Shown in pieces: positions 28,430 through 38,417 of a stretch of 64,000 nucleotides of DNA. Source of the DNA: Streptomyces zhihengii (GTDB lineage: Bacteria > Actinomycetota > Actinomycetes > Streptomycetales > Streptomycetaceae); contig NZ_JAFEJA010000001.1 of NCBI RefSeq assembly GCF_016919245.1, positions 3,196,001 to 3,260,000 of the forward strand. The letters are read 5' to 3'. Position 1 is the first letter of the stretch, and each line of letters begins with the position of its first letter. The notes below the pieces were generated by a model that had not been told where the DNA came from, did not search any database, and worked only from the letters and a program-made list of their open reading frames with translations. The position numbers were made by a program, and so were the translations under genes.

Positions 28430-31400
28430 ATGCGGGACAGCCATCGGGCCGAAGCGGAACGGCTGTTGGGCCGGGCCGTGGAGGAGGAGGTGCGGCGCAG
28501 CGGCGGGCGGACCGACGGCCAGTTGCTGCTGTCCCGTGCCCGTGCCGAGCTCGACGCCCTGGCCGCGAGCGCGGGCGAGGAGTACGCGGCGTACGAGCAG
28601 GCGCTCGACGAGGCCGAGGCCGGTGCGCTGCCCCTGTCCGAGCGGTTCTCCCGGCGGCACGTCGGCACCCCTGCCCTGGTGACCGCCGTCGCCGCCGCGG
28701 CGGCCGTCGGCGCCGACATGGCGCTCGGCACGGCGACCGGGACGGCGCTCGGCGCGGGCGCGGTCGTCGCTGTCGCGGGGGCCGCGACCACGGTGGCGAA
28801 GGTGACGGCCTCGCACTGGCCGGCCGCGCACCGCAGGGCGGGAGCGGCCGGACAGCCGGGCGGGCCCGAGCAGTTGCGGCTCCAGTGGCTGACCGCCCTG
28901 GAGGTGCGGGGCATCCGGCCGTACCTGGACCAGCAGCGGATGCTGTCCACGACGGCCCGGCCCGCGAAGAAGACGGTGCCCGCGCCGCGGCTGCGCGGCG
29001 CGGACCGCAGCGCGGCCGCCCGCCGCAGGTCGGTGCTGGAGCAGTCGTTCGGCCATCTGCCCGAGCCGCAGGGGCCGTTCGCGGGCCGCCGTGAGCATCT
29101 GACGCGGATCGCGCAGTGGGTGCACGCGGCCCGCGCGTCCACGGAGACCAAGCCCACGCTGGTGGTCCTGCACGGGGACCCCGGCTCGGGGCGCACCACG
29201 CTGGCGGTGCGCGCCGCGCACCATCTGAAGGACCAGTTCCGCGGCGCCTGCGTGGTGGACCTGCGCGGCGAGAGCGGCCGGCCGCTGTCCACCCGGGACG
29301 CGCTGCTGCACCTGCTGAACCGGCTCGGCGCACCGCGGGAGCAGCTGCTGTTCCGGGAGCGGTCGTCGCCGGAGCAGCAGGTGCGGCGGCTCGGCGAGCT
29401 GTACCACCAGCATCTGACCGGTCTGCCGGTCACCGTCGTGCTCGACGACGCGGCCGACCCGGAGCAGGTGCGCACCCTGCTGCCGGAGCGCTCCGACTCC
29501 CTGGTGCTGGTCACGGCGCGCCGCCCGATCGCGCTGCCCGCCGACCTCCCGGCGTGGGTGCACGAGCTGCCGGTCGAGGCGCTCGACGCGGCCGGCGCGG
29601 AGGAACTGCTGCGCGAGACGGCGGGCGCCGCGGGCGCCGGCCCGGGGCCGTACGACGCCCAGTCCTCGGACCGGGTGCGGGAGCTGTGCGGCGGGCTGCC
29701 GCTCGCCCTGCGGGTCGCGGGCTCCTCGCTCGCCGTCCGCGGCGCCGACCGCCTCGCGGCCGACCTCGCCGCCTACGGCCCGGTGGAACCGGTGGAGCGC
29801 GCCCTGTGGCTGCGCTACACCGACCAGCCGGACCAGGCACGGCGGCTGCTGCGCCGCCTCGCGCTCGCGGGGCGCGCCTCGCTCGGCGCGGCCGCCGCGG
29901 CGGCGCTGCTGGGGGCCGACGAGCAGGAGGCGCAGCGGCTGCTGACGGTGCTGGCCGACGCCGGTCTCGTCGAGCGGGTGCGGGCCAGCCGCTACCGGCT
30001 GCACGACGCCGTGCGGGCCTTCGCCCTGGCGCGGCTGCTGGACGAGGAGGACGCGGACGACCGCACGGCCGCGCAGGAGCGGCTGATCGAGAACTACGCG
30101 GATCTCGCCGGTGCGGTGATCCGCATGGTCGACGGGAAGATGTCGACGCGGGCGGGGAACTTCGGCGCGCACGGCTTCCCGTCGCTGGACGCGGCGCTGC
30201 GCTGGCTGGACGACGAGTCCAGCTTCATCACGTCGGCCCTGCGGCACGCGGACGGCGTGAACCAGCAGGCGGTGCTCGGGCTGCTGGGCGCGCTGTGCGA
30301 CTACTGCCTGCTGCGCGGCGACCTGTACCGACTGGGCGAGATCAGCGAGCTGACGCAGGCGGTGGACCAGGGGCTGCTGGAACGCTCGGTGCGGTGGCGC
30401 ACCGGTATCGCGGCGCGCCAGCTCGGCGAGCTGGACACGGCGCGCACCACGCTGTCGTCGGTGGTCGGCCTCTACCGCGAGGCGCAGCACGACGCGGGTG
30501 CGGCGCTGGCGCTCTGCTCGCTCGGCATCACGCTGCACCACCAGGGCAACCTGACGGAGGCGGCGGCCAGGCTGAACGAGGCGATCTCGCTCCAGTCGTC
30601 GCCGGAGCAGGCCGAGGACCGGGCGTGGTCGCTGCACGCGCTGGCCGCCGTCGAGCGGGACCGGGCGAATCTCGCGGAGGCGCTGCGGCTGCTGGAGACG
30701 GCGCTGCGGCTCCACCGCGAGGGCGAGTCGCTGCACGGCGAGGCGTGGACGCGGTTCCAGTGGGGGCAGGTGTGCCTGCGGATGGGCGACGTGCCGGGCG
30801 CGGAGGACGCGCTGCGCGCGGCGCTGGACCTGTACGGGCGGACCCAGGACGCCCGCGGCGAGGCGTGGGCCGGCACCCAGCTCGCGCGGGCCCGGCTGGT
30901 CGGCGGGGACGCGTCCGAAGCGGTCGAGCAGCTCCGGCCCGCACTCGCCCGCCACCGGGAGAACGAGGACGCCCGCGGCGAGGCGTGGACGCTGTACTAC
31001 CTCGGGCAGGCGCTGGAGGAGGAGGGCCGCCGCGACGAGGCGGTCCGGGAGCTGGAGCGGGCCCGCACGATGTTCTCGCGGATGCGGGACGTGTACGGCC
31101 TGGCGTGCGCCCGCCACCACTCGGGGCGGGTCACCCGCGACCAGCGCGCCGCGCAGACGGGCAACCTGCTCAACTCCGGCTTCGCCCGGCAGCTCCTGAT
31201 GGACGCCCGCGCCGACTTCGCGCGGATCAAGGTGGCGCACGGCGAGGCGTGGACCTGCCTGGAGCTGGCCATGATCGACGCCGGCAACAAGCGGGCCCCG
31301 CAGGCGCTGGCGCTGTGCGACGAGGCGGCCGAGCTCTTCGCGTCGTACGAGGACCGCCGCGGCGGCGACTGGGCGGCGTTCCTGCGCTGCACGCTGCTGC

Positions 31401-31633
31401 CGTACGCCTCGCCGGGCGGGACGGAGGTCGGCTCGGTGGTGGCCCAGGAGGAGCTGTCGCGTCTGATGTCGGCCCGGCACCCGTCGCGCGACCCCAAGCT
31501 GGAGGACTGCGCCGAGGCCCTGCGCCTCGTACTGGAGCGCGGTGTCCGCCTGGAGGACGGCTGGCAGGCATGGGACCTGGGCCTGGTCCCGGGCCGTCAC
31601 GCCCGCGAGGTGATGGGGGTCCCGGTGAAGTGA
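28430..31633 (+). CDS. STAND-type NB-ARC ATPase with N-terminal hydrophobic region and C-terminal TPRs
   Basis: A 1067-residue protein. Residues about 80-125 are Ala/Val/Gly-rich and probably membrane-embedded. The nucleotide-binding part follows: Walker A HGDPGSGRTT (248-257), Walker B VTVVLDDA (about 333-340), then the conserved CGGLPLALRVAGSSL helix and a winged-helix region. From about residue 600 the protein is TPR-like, with repeated GEAWT motifs (DARGEAWA, DARGEAWT, AHGEAWT). STAND proteins act as ligand-triggered switches; in actinomycetes they regulate or defend. No effector domain is recognisable. The start is supported by GGGGGAC upstream. Confidence 0.82.
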   Translation: MRDSHRAEAERLLGRAVEEEVRRSGGRTDGQLLLSRARAELDALAASAGEEYAAYEQALDEAEAGALPLSERFSRRHVGTPALVTAVAAAAAVGADMALGTATGTALGAGAVVAVAGAATTVAKVTASHWPAAHRRAGAAGQPGGPEQLRLQWLTALEVRGIRPYLDQQRMLSTTARPAKKTVPAPRLRGADRSAAARRRSVLEQSFGHLPEPQGPFAGRREHLTRIAQWVHAARASTETKPTLVVLHGDPGSGRTTLAVRAAHHLKDQFRGACVVDLRGESGRPLSTRDALLHLLNRLGAPREQLLFRERSSPEQQVRRLGELYHQHLTGLPVTVVLDDAADPEQVRTLLPERSDSLVLVTARRPIALPADLPAWVHELPVEALDAAGAEELLRETAGAAGAGPGPYDAQSSDRVRELCGGLPLALRVAGSSLAVRGADRLAADLAAYGPVEPVERALWLRYTDQPDQARRLLRRLALAGRASLGAAAAAALLGADEQEAQRLLTVLADAGLVERVRASRYRLHDAVRAFALARLLDEEDADDRTAAQERLIENYADLAGAVIRMVDGKMSTRAGNFGAHGFPSLDAALRWLDDESSFITSALRHADGVNQQAVLGLLGALCDYCLLRGDLYRLGEISELTQAVDQGLLERSVRWRTGIAARQLGELDTARTTLSSVVGLYREAQHDAGAALALCSLGITLHHQGNLTEAAARLNEAISLQSSPEQAEDRAWSLHALAAVERDRANLAEALRLLETALRLHREGESLHGEAWTRFQWGQVCLRMGDVPGAEDALRAALDLYGRTQDARGEAWAGTQLARARLVGGDASEAVEQLRPALARHRENEDARGEAWTLYYLGQALEEEGRRDEAVRELERARTMFSRMRDVYGLACARHHSGRVTRDQRAAQTGNLLNSGFARQLLMDARADFARIKVAHGEAWTCLELAMIDAGNKRAPQALALCDEAAELFASYEDRRGGDWAAFLRCTLLPYASPGGTEVGSVVAQEELSRLMSARHPSRDPKLEDCAEALRLVLERGVRLEDGWQAWDLGLVPGRHAREVMGVPVK

Positions 31634-31713
31634 CGGGGCCGCACCCCGTGCCCGGCCGGTGCGGGGCGGACCCGCCGCCGCGGCGGCCCGGGCGCGGCCT
31701 CTAAGGTCCCCGC

Positions 31714-32361
31714 ATGGAACTCAACCTCGTCGGCCGCGCCCCCGAGGGGCTGTCCCGGCGTGCCCGGTCCCTGCTGGGCGGGCACTGCGTCCGGGTGGAG
31801 GTCACCCCCGTCGAGAGCAACCGGGCCTGGTGGCTGGAGCGCGGGATCCCGGCGGAGCAGATCGACCGCATGGCGGCGTTCCAGGACCGGTGGGGCGGGC
31901 TGCTGCTGCCGCCCTCCCAGCAGTACGAGGGCGGGCCGAAGTACTTCGACCCGGACGTGCCGGAGGAGGACGCCGACGGCTGGTGGTTCGGGGCGGGGAT
32001 GCAGCGGGCGTCGGTGGACTTCTCGTTCATGATCGGCCCCGACGACTCGTTCGGGATCCATGCGCGGCGCTGGACGCCGCTGCACGCCTCGGTCGACGGC
32101 TGGGTCGAGTCCGTGGCGCTCGCGTACCACGCGCGGATGTGGTCCCGGTCGGTCACCAGGGTGACCGGCGACGACGTGGACGCCCTCCCGCTGGCCGACT
32201 GCGACGCCGTGCCGGAGGTCCGCGGCCTGGCCGACACCTGGTGGCGCGGCGAGGACCTCCTCGTCGCCCTCCACACCGGCGAGGCCCTCTGCCGCGACGC
32301 CCCCGACGCCCGCACCGCCTACGTCTACTCGGGCCTCGACACGTGGGGCCTGGACGTGTAG
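31714..32361 (+). CDS. Conserved hypothetical protein
   Basis: 215 residues, soluble, acidic and rich in Trp (AWWLERGIPAEQIDRM, WGGLLLPPSQQYEGG, DGWWFGAGM, LDTWGLDV at the very end). No catalytic motif, signal or membrane helix is seen. The central part (FGIHARRWTPLHASVDGWVESVAL) has the feel of the SMI1/KNR4/SUKH superfamily, but the match is too weak to name. It follows the STAND gene by 80 bases on the same strand and ends at the abnormal poly-G region. Confidence 0.7.
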   Translation: MELNLVGRAPEGLSRRARSLLGGHCVRVEVTPVESNRAWWLERGIPAEQIDRMAAFQDRWGGLLLPPSQQYEGGPKYFDPDVPEEDADGWWFGAGMQRASVDFSFMIGPDDSFGIHARRWTPLHASVDGWVESVALAYHARMWSRSVTRVTGDDVDALPLADCDAVPEVRGLADTWWRGEDLLVALHTGEALCRDAPDARTAYVYSGLDTWGLDV

Positions 32362-32416
32362 GGGCTGCGCCGGTCCGTCAGGCGGGCCGGTGCTCAGGGC
32401 CCCGGCGTCGCGCGGC

Positions 32417-32480
32417 GGGCGGGGGGGGGGGCGGGGGGGGGGGGGGGGGGGGGCCCCCCCCCGGGGGGGGGTGGGGGGGG
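32417..32480. repeat. Extreme homopolymer tract (G11-C-G21-C9-G9-T-G8)
   Basis: Between the convergent genes ending at 32361 and 32506 the sequence is almost pure G: 11 G, one C, 21 G, 9 C, 9 G, T, 8 G. The G21/C9 and C9/G9 blocks are self-complementary. Natural Streptomyces intergenic DNA rarely contains runs this long. Either it is a mis-assembled or poorly read region, probably at a strong hairpin terminator, or a real G-quadruplex-prone tract. Confidence 0.75.
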
Positions 32481-32505
32481 ACGGCCGCACACGGCGAGAC
32501 GTCCG

Positions 32506-32739
32506 TCAGGCCGAGCCGCCCGCCGCCTGCTTGCGCGGGGCGGTCGTCTCCGGCTCGGGCTCCTCCTCGAAGTTCACCCGGCCCATGTGGCGGTTCATGG
32601 ACTTCATCAGGAGCCACACGCCGACCGCCAGCGCCGCGAAGACGAGGAAGCCCAGGACACCGGGGGTGACCTTGTTCTCGTCGAGCTCCTTGGCCAGGGT
32701 GGCGACGTGCGTCATTGCGAGGTTTGCGCTAGCGCTCAT
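32506..32739 (-). CDS. Small single-span membrane protein next to mca
   Basis: 77 residues from ATG 32739 (an ATG at 32748 would add three). One membrane helix (TPGVLGFLVFAALAVGVWLLM) is followed by a basic, then acidic cytoplasmic tail (RVNFEEEPEPETT, ending near KQAAGG). It overlaps or abuts the stop of mca (32741-32743), so the two are probably co-transcribed. No known family function; similar small genes follow mca in other Streptomyces, from memory of synteny. Confidence 0.75.
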   Translation of the reverse strand: MSASANLAMTHVATLAKELDENKVTPGVLGFLVFAALAVGVWLLMKSMNRHMGRVNFEEEPEPETTAPRKQAAGGSA

Positions 32740-32740
32740 A

Positions 32741-33622
32741 TCAGGCATTGTCGCGGATGCCCGCGAAGAGGTCGTGCTCGGGGAGGGAGGTATCGACGAG
32801 CGACTTGGCGAGCTCGTACTCCTCCGTCGGCCAGACCTCCTTCTGGACCGCCATCGGCACCCGGAACCAGCCGCCGTCCGGGTCGATCTGCGTGGCGTGG
32901 GCGATCAGCGCCCTGTCGCGCGTCTCGAAGAAGTCCGCGCACGGGACGAAGGTGGTCAGCGTCCGCTCGGCGCGCTCGAACTCCTTCCAGCGCTCCAGCC
33001 ACTCCCCGTAGGGGGACTCCAGGCCGCGCTCCAGCAGCGCCTCGTGGAGGGCGACCGTGCGCGGGCGGTTGAAGCCCTGGTTGTAGTACAGCTTCTGCGG
33101 CTGGTACGCCTCGCCGTACTCGGACTCCGGGAACTTCTCGGCGTCCGCGCTGCCCTCGAAGGCCACCATCGTGATCTTGTGGGTCATGATGTGGTCGGGG
33201 TGCGGGTAGCCGCCGTTCTCGTCGTAGGTGGTGACGACCTGGGGCCGGAACGCGCGGATCTTGCGCACCAGCTCGCCCGCCGCCTTGTCGAGGTCCTCCA
33301 GGGCGAAGCAGCCCTCGGGGAGCGGGGGCAGCGGGTCGCCCTCCGGCAGTCCGGAGTCGACGAAGCCGAGCCACTCCTGGGAGACGCCCAGGATCGCGCG
33401 TGCCTCGTCCATCTCCTTCCGGCGGACCTCGTGGATGTTGGCCTCGATGGAGGCGTCACCCTGGAGCTTCGGATTGAGGATGGAGCCGCGCTCGCCCCCC
33501 GTGCAGGTCACGACCAGCACGTCCACCCCCTCGGACACATACTTCGCCATCGTGGCCGCGCCCTTGCTCGACTCGTCGTCGGGGTGCGCGTGCACGGCCA
33601 TCAGTCGCAGCTGCTCAGTCAA
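32741..33622 (-). CDS. mca: Mycothiol S-conjugate amidase
   Basis: The 293-residue zinc hydrolase cleaves mycothiol S-conjugates of electrophiles to a mercapturic acid and GlcN-inositol, a detoxification step specific to actinomycetes. The LmbE/PIG-L motifs are present: AVHAHPDDESSKGAA near the N-terminus and YPHPDHIM around residue 145. FYNQGF-like and RALIAHATQIDP segments separate Mca from the MshB deacetylase. The TTG at 33622 (GAGG 10 bases upstream) gives the family start TEQLRLMAVHAHPDD. It is divergent from the DUF4307 gene across 97 bases. Confidence 0.93.
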   Translation of the reverse strand: MTEQLRLMAVHAHPDDESSKGAATMAKYVSEGVDVLVVTCTGGERGSILNPKLQGDASIEANIHEVRRKEMDEARAILGVSQEWLGFVDSGLPEGDPLPPLPEGCFALEDLDKAAGELVRKIRAFRPQVVTTYDENGGYPHPDHIMTHKITMVAFEGSADAEKFPESEYGEAYQPQKLYYNQGFNRPRTVALHEALLERGLESPYGEWLERWKEFERAERTLTTFVPCADFFETRDRALIAHATQIDPDGGWFRVPMAVQKEVWPTEEYELAKSLVDTSLPEHDLFAGIRDNA

Positions 33623-33719
33623 GACTCGATCCTCAGTGATTCGTCGCGTCGTGCGCTCTCTATAGTGACCGAACCGGGGGACGGAAAATTCCTGTCCCCG
33701 GGACCTGGAGGGATCGATC

Positions 33720-34127
33720 ATGGCTGCTGTGCGCGAGGAGCTTCCGCAGGGGCGTTACGGCCGCTCGGCGGACGAGCGCGCGGACCGTCGGCTGAAGATC
33801 CTCGGAGCCGTGCTCGGCACCGGCATGATCGCCATGACGGGCTGGTTCGGCTACGACTACATCGCAGGTCAGACCATCAGCGCCGAGGTCATCAAGTTCG
33901 ACGTCGTCGACGGCGCCCGCGAGGTCCAGGTGCACCTGGAGGTGCGCAAGGACGCCGGCGCCACCGGTACGTGCACCGTGCGGGCGCTCGCGGAGGACGG
34001 CGCCGAGGTCGGGCGGCTGGACGCGCGGATCGACGACGCGGGCACCGACCGGATCGACCGGGTCGTGACGATCCGCACCACCCGCGAGGCGACCGCCGCG
34101 GAGCTGAAGGGCTGCACGGCCGCCTGA
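33720..34127 (+). CDS. DUF4307 membrane protein
   Basis: 135 residues with one N-terminal membrane helix (LKILGAVLGTGMIAMTGWFGYDYI) and an extracytoplasmic beta-rich domain (VIKFDVVDGAREVQVHLEV, DRIDRVVTIRTT) containing two cysteines (GTCTV, KGCTA). This matches DUF4307, an actinobacterial family found beside mca. A GGGAT ribosome site lies 6 bases before the ATG. Role unknown. Confidence 0.87.
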   Translation: MAAVREELPQGRYGRSADERADRRLKILGAVLGTGMIAMTGWFGYDYIAGQTISAEVIKFDVVDGAREVQVHLEVRKDAGATGTCTVRALAEDGAEVGRLDARIDDAGTDRIDRVVTIRTTREATAAELKGCTAA

Positions 34128-34343
34128 GACCGGCCCCGGGGGTCCCGGGGCCCGCCGGCCGGAGGTTCTTCCTCCGGCTGTTCCCCAGGGATCTGTGCTG
34201 ACCTGGGGAATCCTTGATCCGGACACGTATGTCCTCCCCCTTTCGCCCCGAAATTGTTAGGCTCGTGGTTTCGCCCACCCAGGAAGGACAATCCTTCTGG
34301 GTAGGGCGTTGCTTTGTATTCCCAGTACCTACGAGGAGCACCT

Positions 34344-34844
34344 GTGACCCAGACCAGCGAGAACGTCACCTGGCTCACCCAGGAGGCGTACAACCAGCTC
34401 AAGGCCGAGCTGGAGTACCTGTCTGGTCCCGCGCGCACCGAGATCGCGAAGAAGATCGAGGCGGCGCGCGAGGAGGGCGACCTGCGGGAGAACGGCGGGT
34501 ACCACGCGGCCAAGGAGGAGCAGGGCAAGCAGGAGCTCCGTGTGCGCCAGCTGACCCAGCTCCTCGACAGCGCGAAGGTCGGCGAGGCCCCCGCGGACGA
34601 CGGCATCGTCGAGCCCGGCATGGTCGTGACGATCGCCTTCGACGGCGACGAGGACGACACCCTGACCTTCCTGATGGCGTCGCGCGAGTACGCCAGCTCG
34701 GACATCGAGACGTACTCGCCGCAGTCGCCGCTCGGTGTCGGCGTCAACGGCAAGAAGGTCGGCGACGACGCCGAGTACGAGCTGCCCAACGGCAACCGCG
34801 CCATGGTGCGGATCCTCGCCGCCAAGCCGTACGCCGCCGCCTGA
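34344..34844 (+). CDS. greA: Transcription elongation factor GreA
   Basis: 166 residues. The N-terminal coiled coil (WLTQEAYNQLKAELEYL, AREEGDLRENGGYHAAKEEQ) carries the acidic tip that enters the RNA polymerase secondary channel to trigger cleavage of backtracked RNA; the C-terminal FKBP-like domain (SPLGVGVNGKKVGDDAEYELPNG) binds the polymerase. Length and motifs are standard. The GTG at 34344 follows GAGGAG by 5 bases. A G/C-rich hairpin follows the stop. Confidence 0.95.
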   Translation: MTQTSENVTWLTQEAYNQLKAELEYLSGPARTEIAKKIEAAREEGDLRENGGYHAAKEEQGKQELRVRQLTQLLDSAKVGEAPADDGIVEPGMVVTIAFDGDEDDTLTFLMASREYASSDIETYSPQSPLGVGVNGKKVGDDAEYELPNGNRAMVRILAAKPYAAA

Positions 34845-34855
34845 CGCGGCCCGGA

Positions 34856-34904
34856 CGACAGCGAGCCCCCGCGGCGCCGCAAGGCGGCCGCGGGGGCTCT
34901 GTCG
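34856..34904. terminator. Bidirectional hairpin after greA and the ABC exporter
   Basis: GAGCCCCCGCGGC (34863-34875) pairs perfectly with GCCGCGGGGGCTC (34887-34899), extended by CGACAG/TGTCG around it. It lies between the convergent stops at 34844 and 34917. Confidence 0.8.
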
Positions 34905-34916
34905 TGTGCCGGCCGG

Positions 34917-35773
34917 TCAGGCGGTGGCGGAGCGGTACTTGCGCACCGCGAGGGTGCGGAAGACCACGACGATCAGCACCGACCAGAGCACGGACGCGAG
35001 GACCGGGTTCTGCATCGGCCAGGCGTCCGGCACCGGATAGCCGGGCGGCAGGTTGCCGAACAGCTCCCGGGCGGCCTGCACGGTCGCGCTGAAGGGGTTC
35101 CAGTTGGCGATGGTCTGCAGGAACGACGGCATGTTCTCCGACGGCACGAACGCGTTGGACACGAACGTCAGCGGGAAGAGCCAGATCAGGCCGCCGGAGG
35201 TGGCCGCCTCCGGGGTGCGGACCGACAGGCCGATGAGCGCGCCGATCCAGGAGAAGGCGTAGCCGAGCAGGAGCAGCAGGGCGAAGCCGCCGAGCACGCT
35301 GAAGAAGCCCTCGTGGGTGCGCCAGCCGACGAGCAGCGCCACCAGTGCCAGCACCACCAGGGTCAGCGTGGTCTGCACGAGGTCGGCCAGGGTGCGCCCG
35401 GTCAGCACCGCGCCGCGCGCCATGGGCAGCGAGCGGAAGCGGTCGATGAGGCCCTTGTGCATGTCGTCGGCGATGCCCGCGCCCGCGCCGGCCGTGGCGA
35501 AGGTGACGGTCTGCGCGAAGATGCCCGCCATCAGGAACTCGCGGTAGCCCTCGGCGCTGACGCCGGAGCCGGGCACGCTGATCGAGCCGCCGAAGACGTA
35601 GCTGAAGAGCACCACGAACATCACGGGCTGGATGATCCCGAAGATGATCATCTCGGGGATCCGGCTCATCCGGATCAGGTTGCGCCGGGCGACCACCAGC
35701 GAGTCGTTGACCGACTGCACGATGCCGCCGCGCGGCCTGGGGGCGACGACCTTGACCGCCTCCGCTGTGCTGC

Positions 35774-35777
<4 letters not shown>
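34917..35777 (-). CDS. ABC-2 type exporter permease (DrrB-like)
   Basis: The 286-residue membrane protein has about six helices and the ABC-2 signature (RNLIRMSRIPEMIIFGIIQPVMF, GIADDMHKGLIDRFRSLPMARGAVL, LTFVSNAFVPSENMP). This is the DrrB-like group that works with DrrA-type ATPases in lipid or drug export. The GTG at 35777 overlaps the ATPase stop (GTGA), so the pair is translationally coupled. Substrate unknown. Confidence 0.92.
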
Positions 35778-36790
<1,013 letters not shown>

Positions 36791-36902
36791 AGGGGGTCTC
36801 CCAGGGAGCGGGGTGGATGGATCGCGTACGCGAAAGAGTAGAGAGGCGGGTGAGTCGGCGCCCCCGGGATCGCGGACCGGAGGCCGTGCCCGGCAGGTCC
36901 GA

Positions 36903-36931
36903 ACCATAACGCGATGTATCGCGTTACTCAA
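36903..36931 (-). promoter_or_regulatory. Promoter with palindromic operator in the -35/-10 spacer, ABC exporter
   Basis: Read on the minus strand: -35 TTGAGT (36926-36931), a 17-base spacer, then -10 TATGGT (36903-36908). The spacer and edges form TAACGCGA-tgta-TCGCGTTA (36907-36926), an 8+8 inverted repeat, the typical geometry for a TetR-, PadR- or MarR-type repressor dimer. The predicted start is near 36896, about 105 bases before the ATPase gene. No regulator is adjacent; the nearest candidate is the MarR gene at 38418. Confidence 0.72.
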
Positions 36932-37035
36932 GCGGTTCGGGCCGGTCCGCGCACGCCGTGTCGCACCGGCCGGCACCCGCCCCGTGAAGGGGCGGCCGCC
37001 CAGGGGCGCTCGGGCCGGGGACCGCGTACGGGCCC

Positions 37036-38265
37036 TCAGTCGAGGACCGTGTACCCGGCGGCCCGCAGCGCGGCGGCGACCTCGTCGCAGTGCTCCGGAC
37101 CCTTCGTCTCCAGCTGCAGCTCCACCTCGGCCTCCGTGAGCCCGAGACGCGGATCGGTCCGCACATGACTCACGTCGAGCACATTGGCATCCGCCACCGA
37201 CAACGTGCCCAGCAGCGCCGCCAGCGCACCGGGCCGGTCCGTCAGCCGCAGACGCAGCGAGAGGTACCGGCCCGCCGCCGCCATGCCGTGCCGCAGGATC
37301 CGCTGCATCAGCAGCGGGTCCACGTTGCCGCCGGACAGCAGCGCGACCACCGGCCCGTCGAACGACCGCGGATCGCTCAGCAGCGCGGCCACCGTACTGG
37401 CGCCGGCTGGTTCGACGACCAGCTTGGCCCGCTCCAGGCACAGCAGCAGAGCGCTGGAGAGCGCGTCCTCGGAGACGGTACGGACCTCGTCCACCAGATC
37501 GCCAACGATTTTGAAGGGCACCTCCCCCGGCCTGCCGACCTTGATCCCGTCCGCCATCGTCACCGGCGTCGGGATCGACACCGGGCGGCCCGCCGCGAGC
37601 GACGGCGGATACGCCGCCGCCCCCTCCGCCTGCACCCCGATCACCTTCACGTCCGGCCGCAGCGCCTTCACCGCCACCGCCACCCCCGCCGCGAGCCCGC
37701 CGCCGCCCATGCCCACCAGGATCGTGCGCACCTCCGGGCACTGCTCCAGGATCTCCAGCCCGAGGGTGCCCTGACCCGCCACGATGTCCGGGTGGTCGAA
37801 GGGATGGATGAAGACCGCCCCGGACTCCCGGGCGAACTCCTGCGCCCGCTCCAGCGTCTCGTCCACCACCTGCCCCACCAGCCGCACGTCCGCCCCGTAC
37901 TCGCGGGTCGCGGCGACCTTCGGCAGCGGCGCACCCACCGGCATGAAGACCGTCGACCGCACCCCGAGCAGCGACGACGCCAGCGCGACCCCCTGCGCGT
38001 GGTTGCCCGCGGACGCCGCGACCACCCCGGCCGCCCGCTCCTCCGGCCGCAGCCCCGAGATGCGCACATACGCGCCGCGCAGCTTGAACGACCCGGTGCG
38101 CTGGAGGTTCTCGCACTTCAGATGGACGGGGGAGCCCACCAGCGCGGACAGATGACGGCTGCCCTCCATCGGCGTCATCCGGGCGACGCCCGACAGCATC
38201 TTCTGCGCTCCCCGGACGTCGTCGAGAATCACCGGACCGAGGACCTGGGGCAGGCGGAAGCTCAT
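37036..38265 (-). CDS. ilvA: Threonine ammonia-lyase (threonine dehydratase)
   Basis: 409 residues. A fold-type II PLP enzyme deaminating threonine to 2-oxobutyrate, the first step to isoleucine and a source of propionyl units. The PLP lysine lies in TGSFKLRGAY, the phosphate loop in GMGGGGLAAG. The C-terminal ~80 residues (SLRLRLTDRPGALAALLGTL, DPRLGLTEAEVELQLETKG) form an ACT-like regulatory domain, shorter than in E. coli IlvA and like the catabolic/short biosynthetic types. ATG 38265 matches the family start MSFRLPQVLG. Divergent from the MarR gene. Confidence 0.92.
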   Translation of the reverse strand: MSFRLPQVLGPVILDDVRGAQKMLSGVARMTPMEGSRHLSALVGSPVHLKCENLQRTGSFKLRGAYVRISGLRPEERAAGVVAASAGNHAQGVALASSLLGVRSTVFMPVGAPLPKVAATREYGADVRLVGQVVDETLERAQEFARESGAVFIHPFDHPDIVAGQGTLGLEILEQCPEVRTILVGMGGGGLAAGVAVAVKALRPDVKVIGVQAEGAAAYPPSLAAGRPVSIPTPVTMADGIKVGRPGEVPFKIVGDLVDEVRTVSEDALSSALLLCLERAKLVVEPAGASTVAALLSDPRSFDGPVVALLSGGNVDPLLMQRILRHGMAAAGRYLSLRLRLTDRPGALAALLGTLSVADANVLDVSHVRTDPRLGLTEAEVELQLETKGPEHCDEVAAALRAAGYTVLD

Positions 38266-38417
38266 GGCACAAGTCTCGCAGTTCGCCCGCGGCGCCGGGC
38301 CGCCGTCCGAATCCCGGGCCGCGGGGGACGGATTGTCCGGCACGCCTGTACGGCACCGCACGGCCGCGTACTCTGTCCCCCACCAACCGACCGCCGCACG
38401 AGAGAGCCCCCGCAGCC

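Noticed and set aside
28430..32361. Anti-phage Avs-type defence system
   Set aside because: The STAND ATPase has NB-ARC and TPR parts but no recognisable effector domain (nuclease, TIR, protease), and the adjacent hypothetical gene does not supply one.
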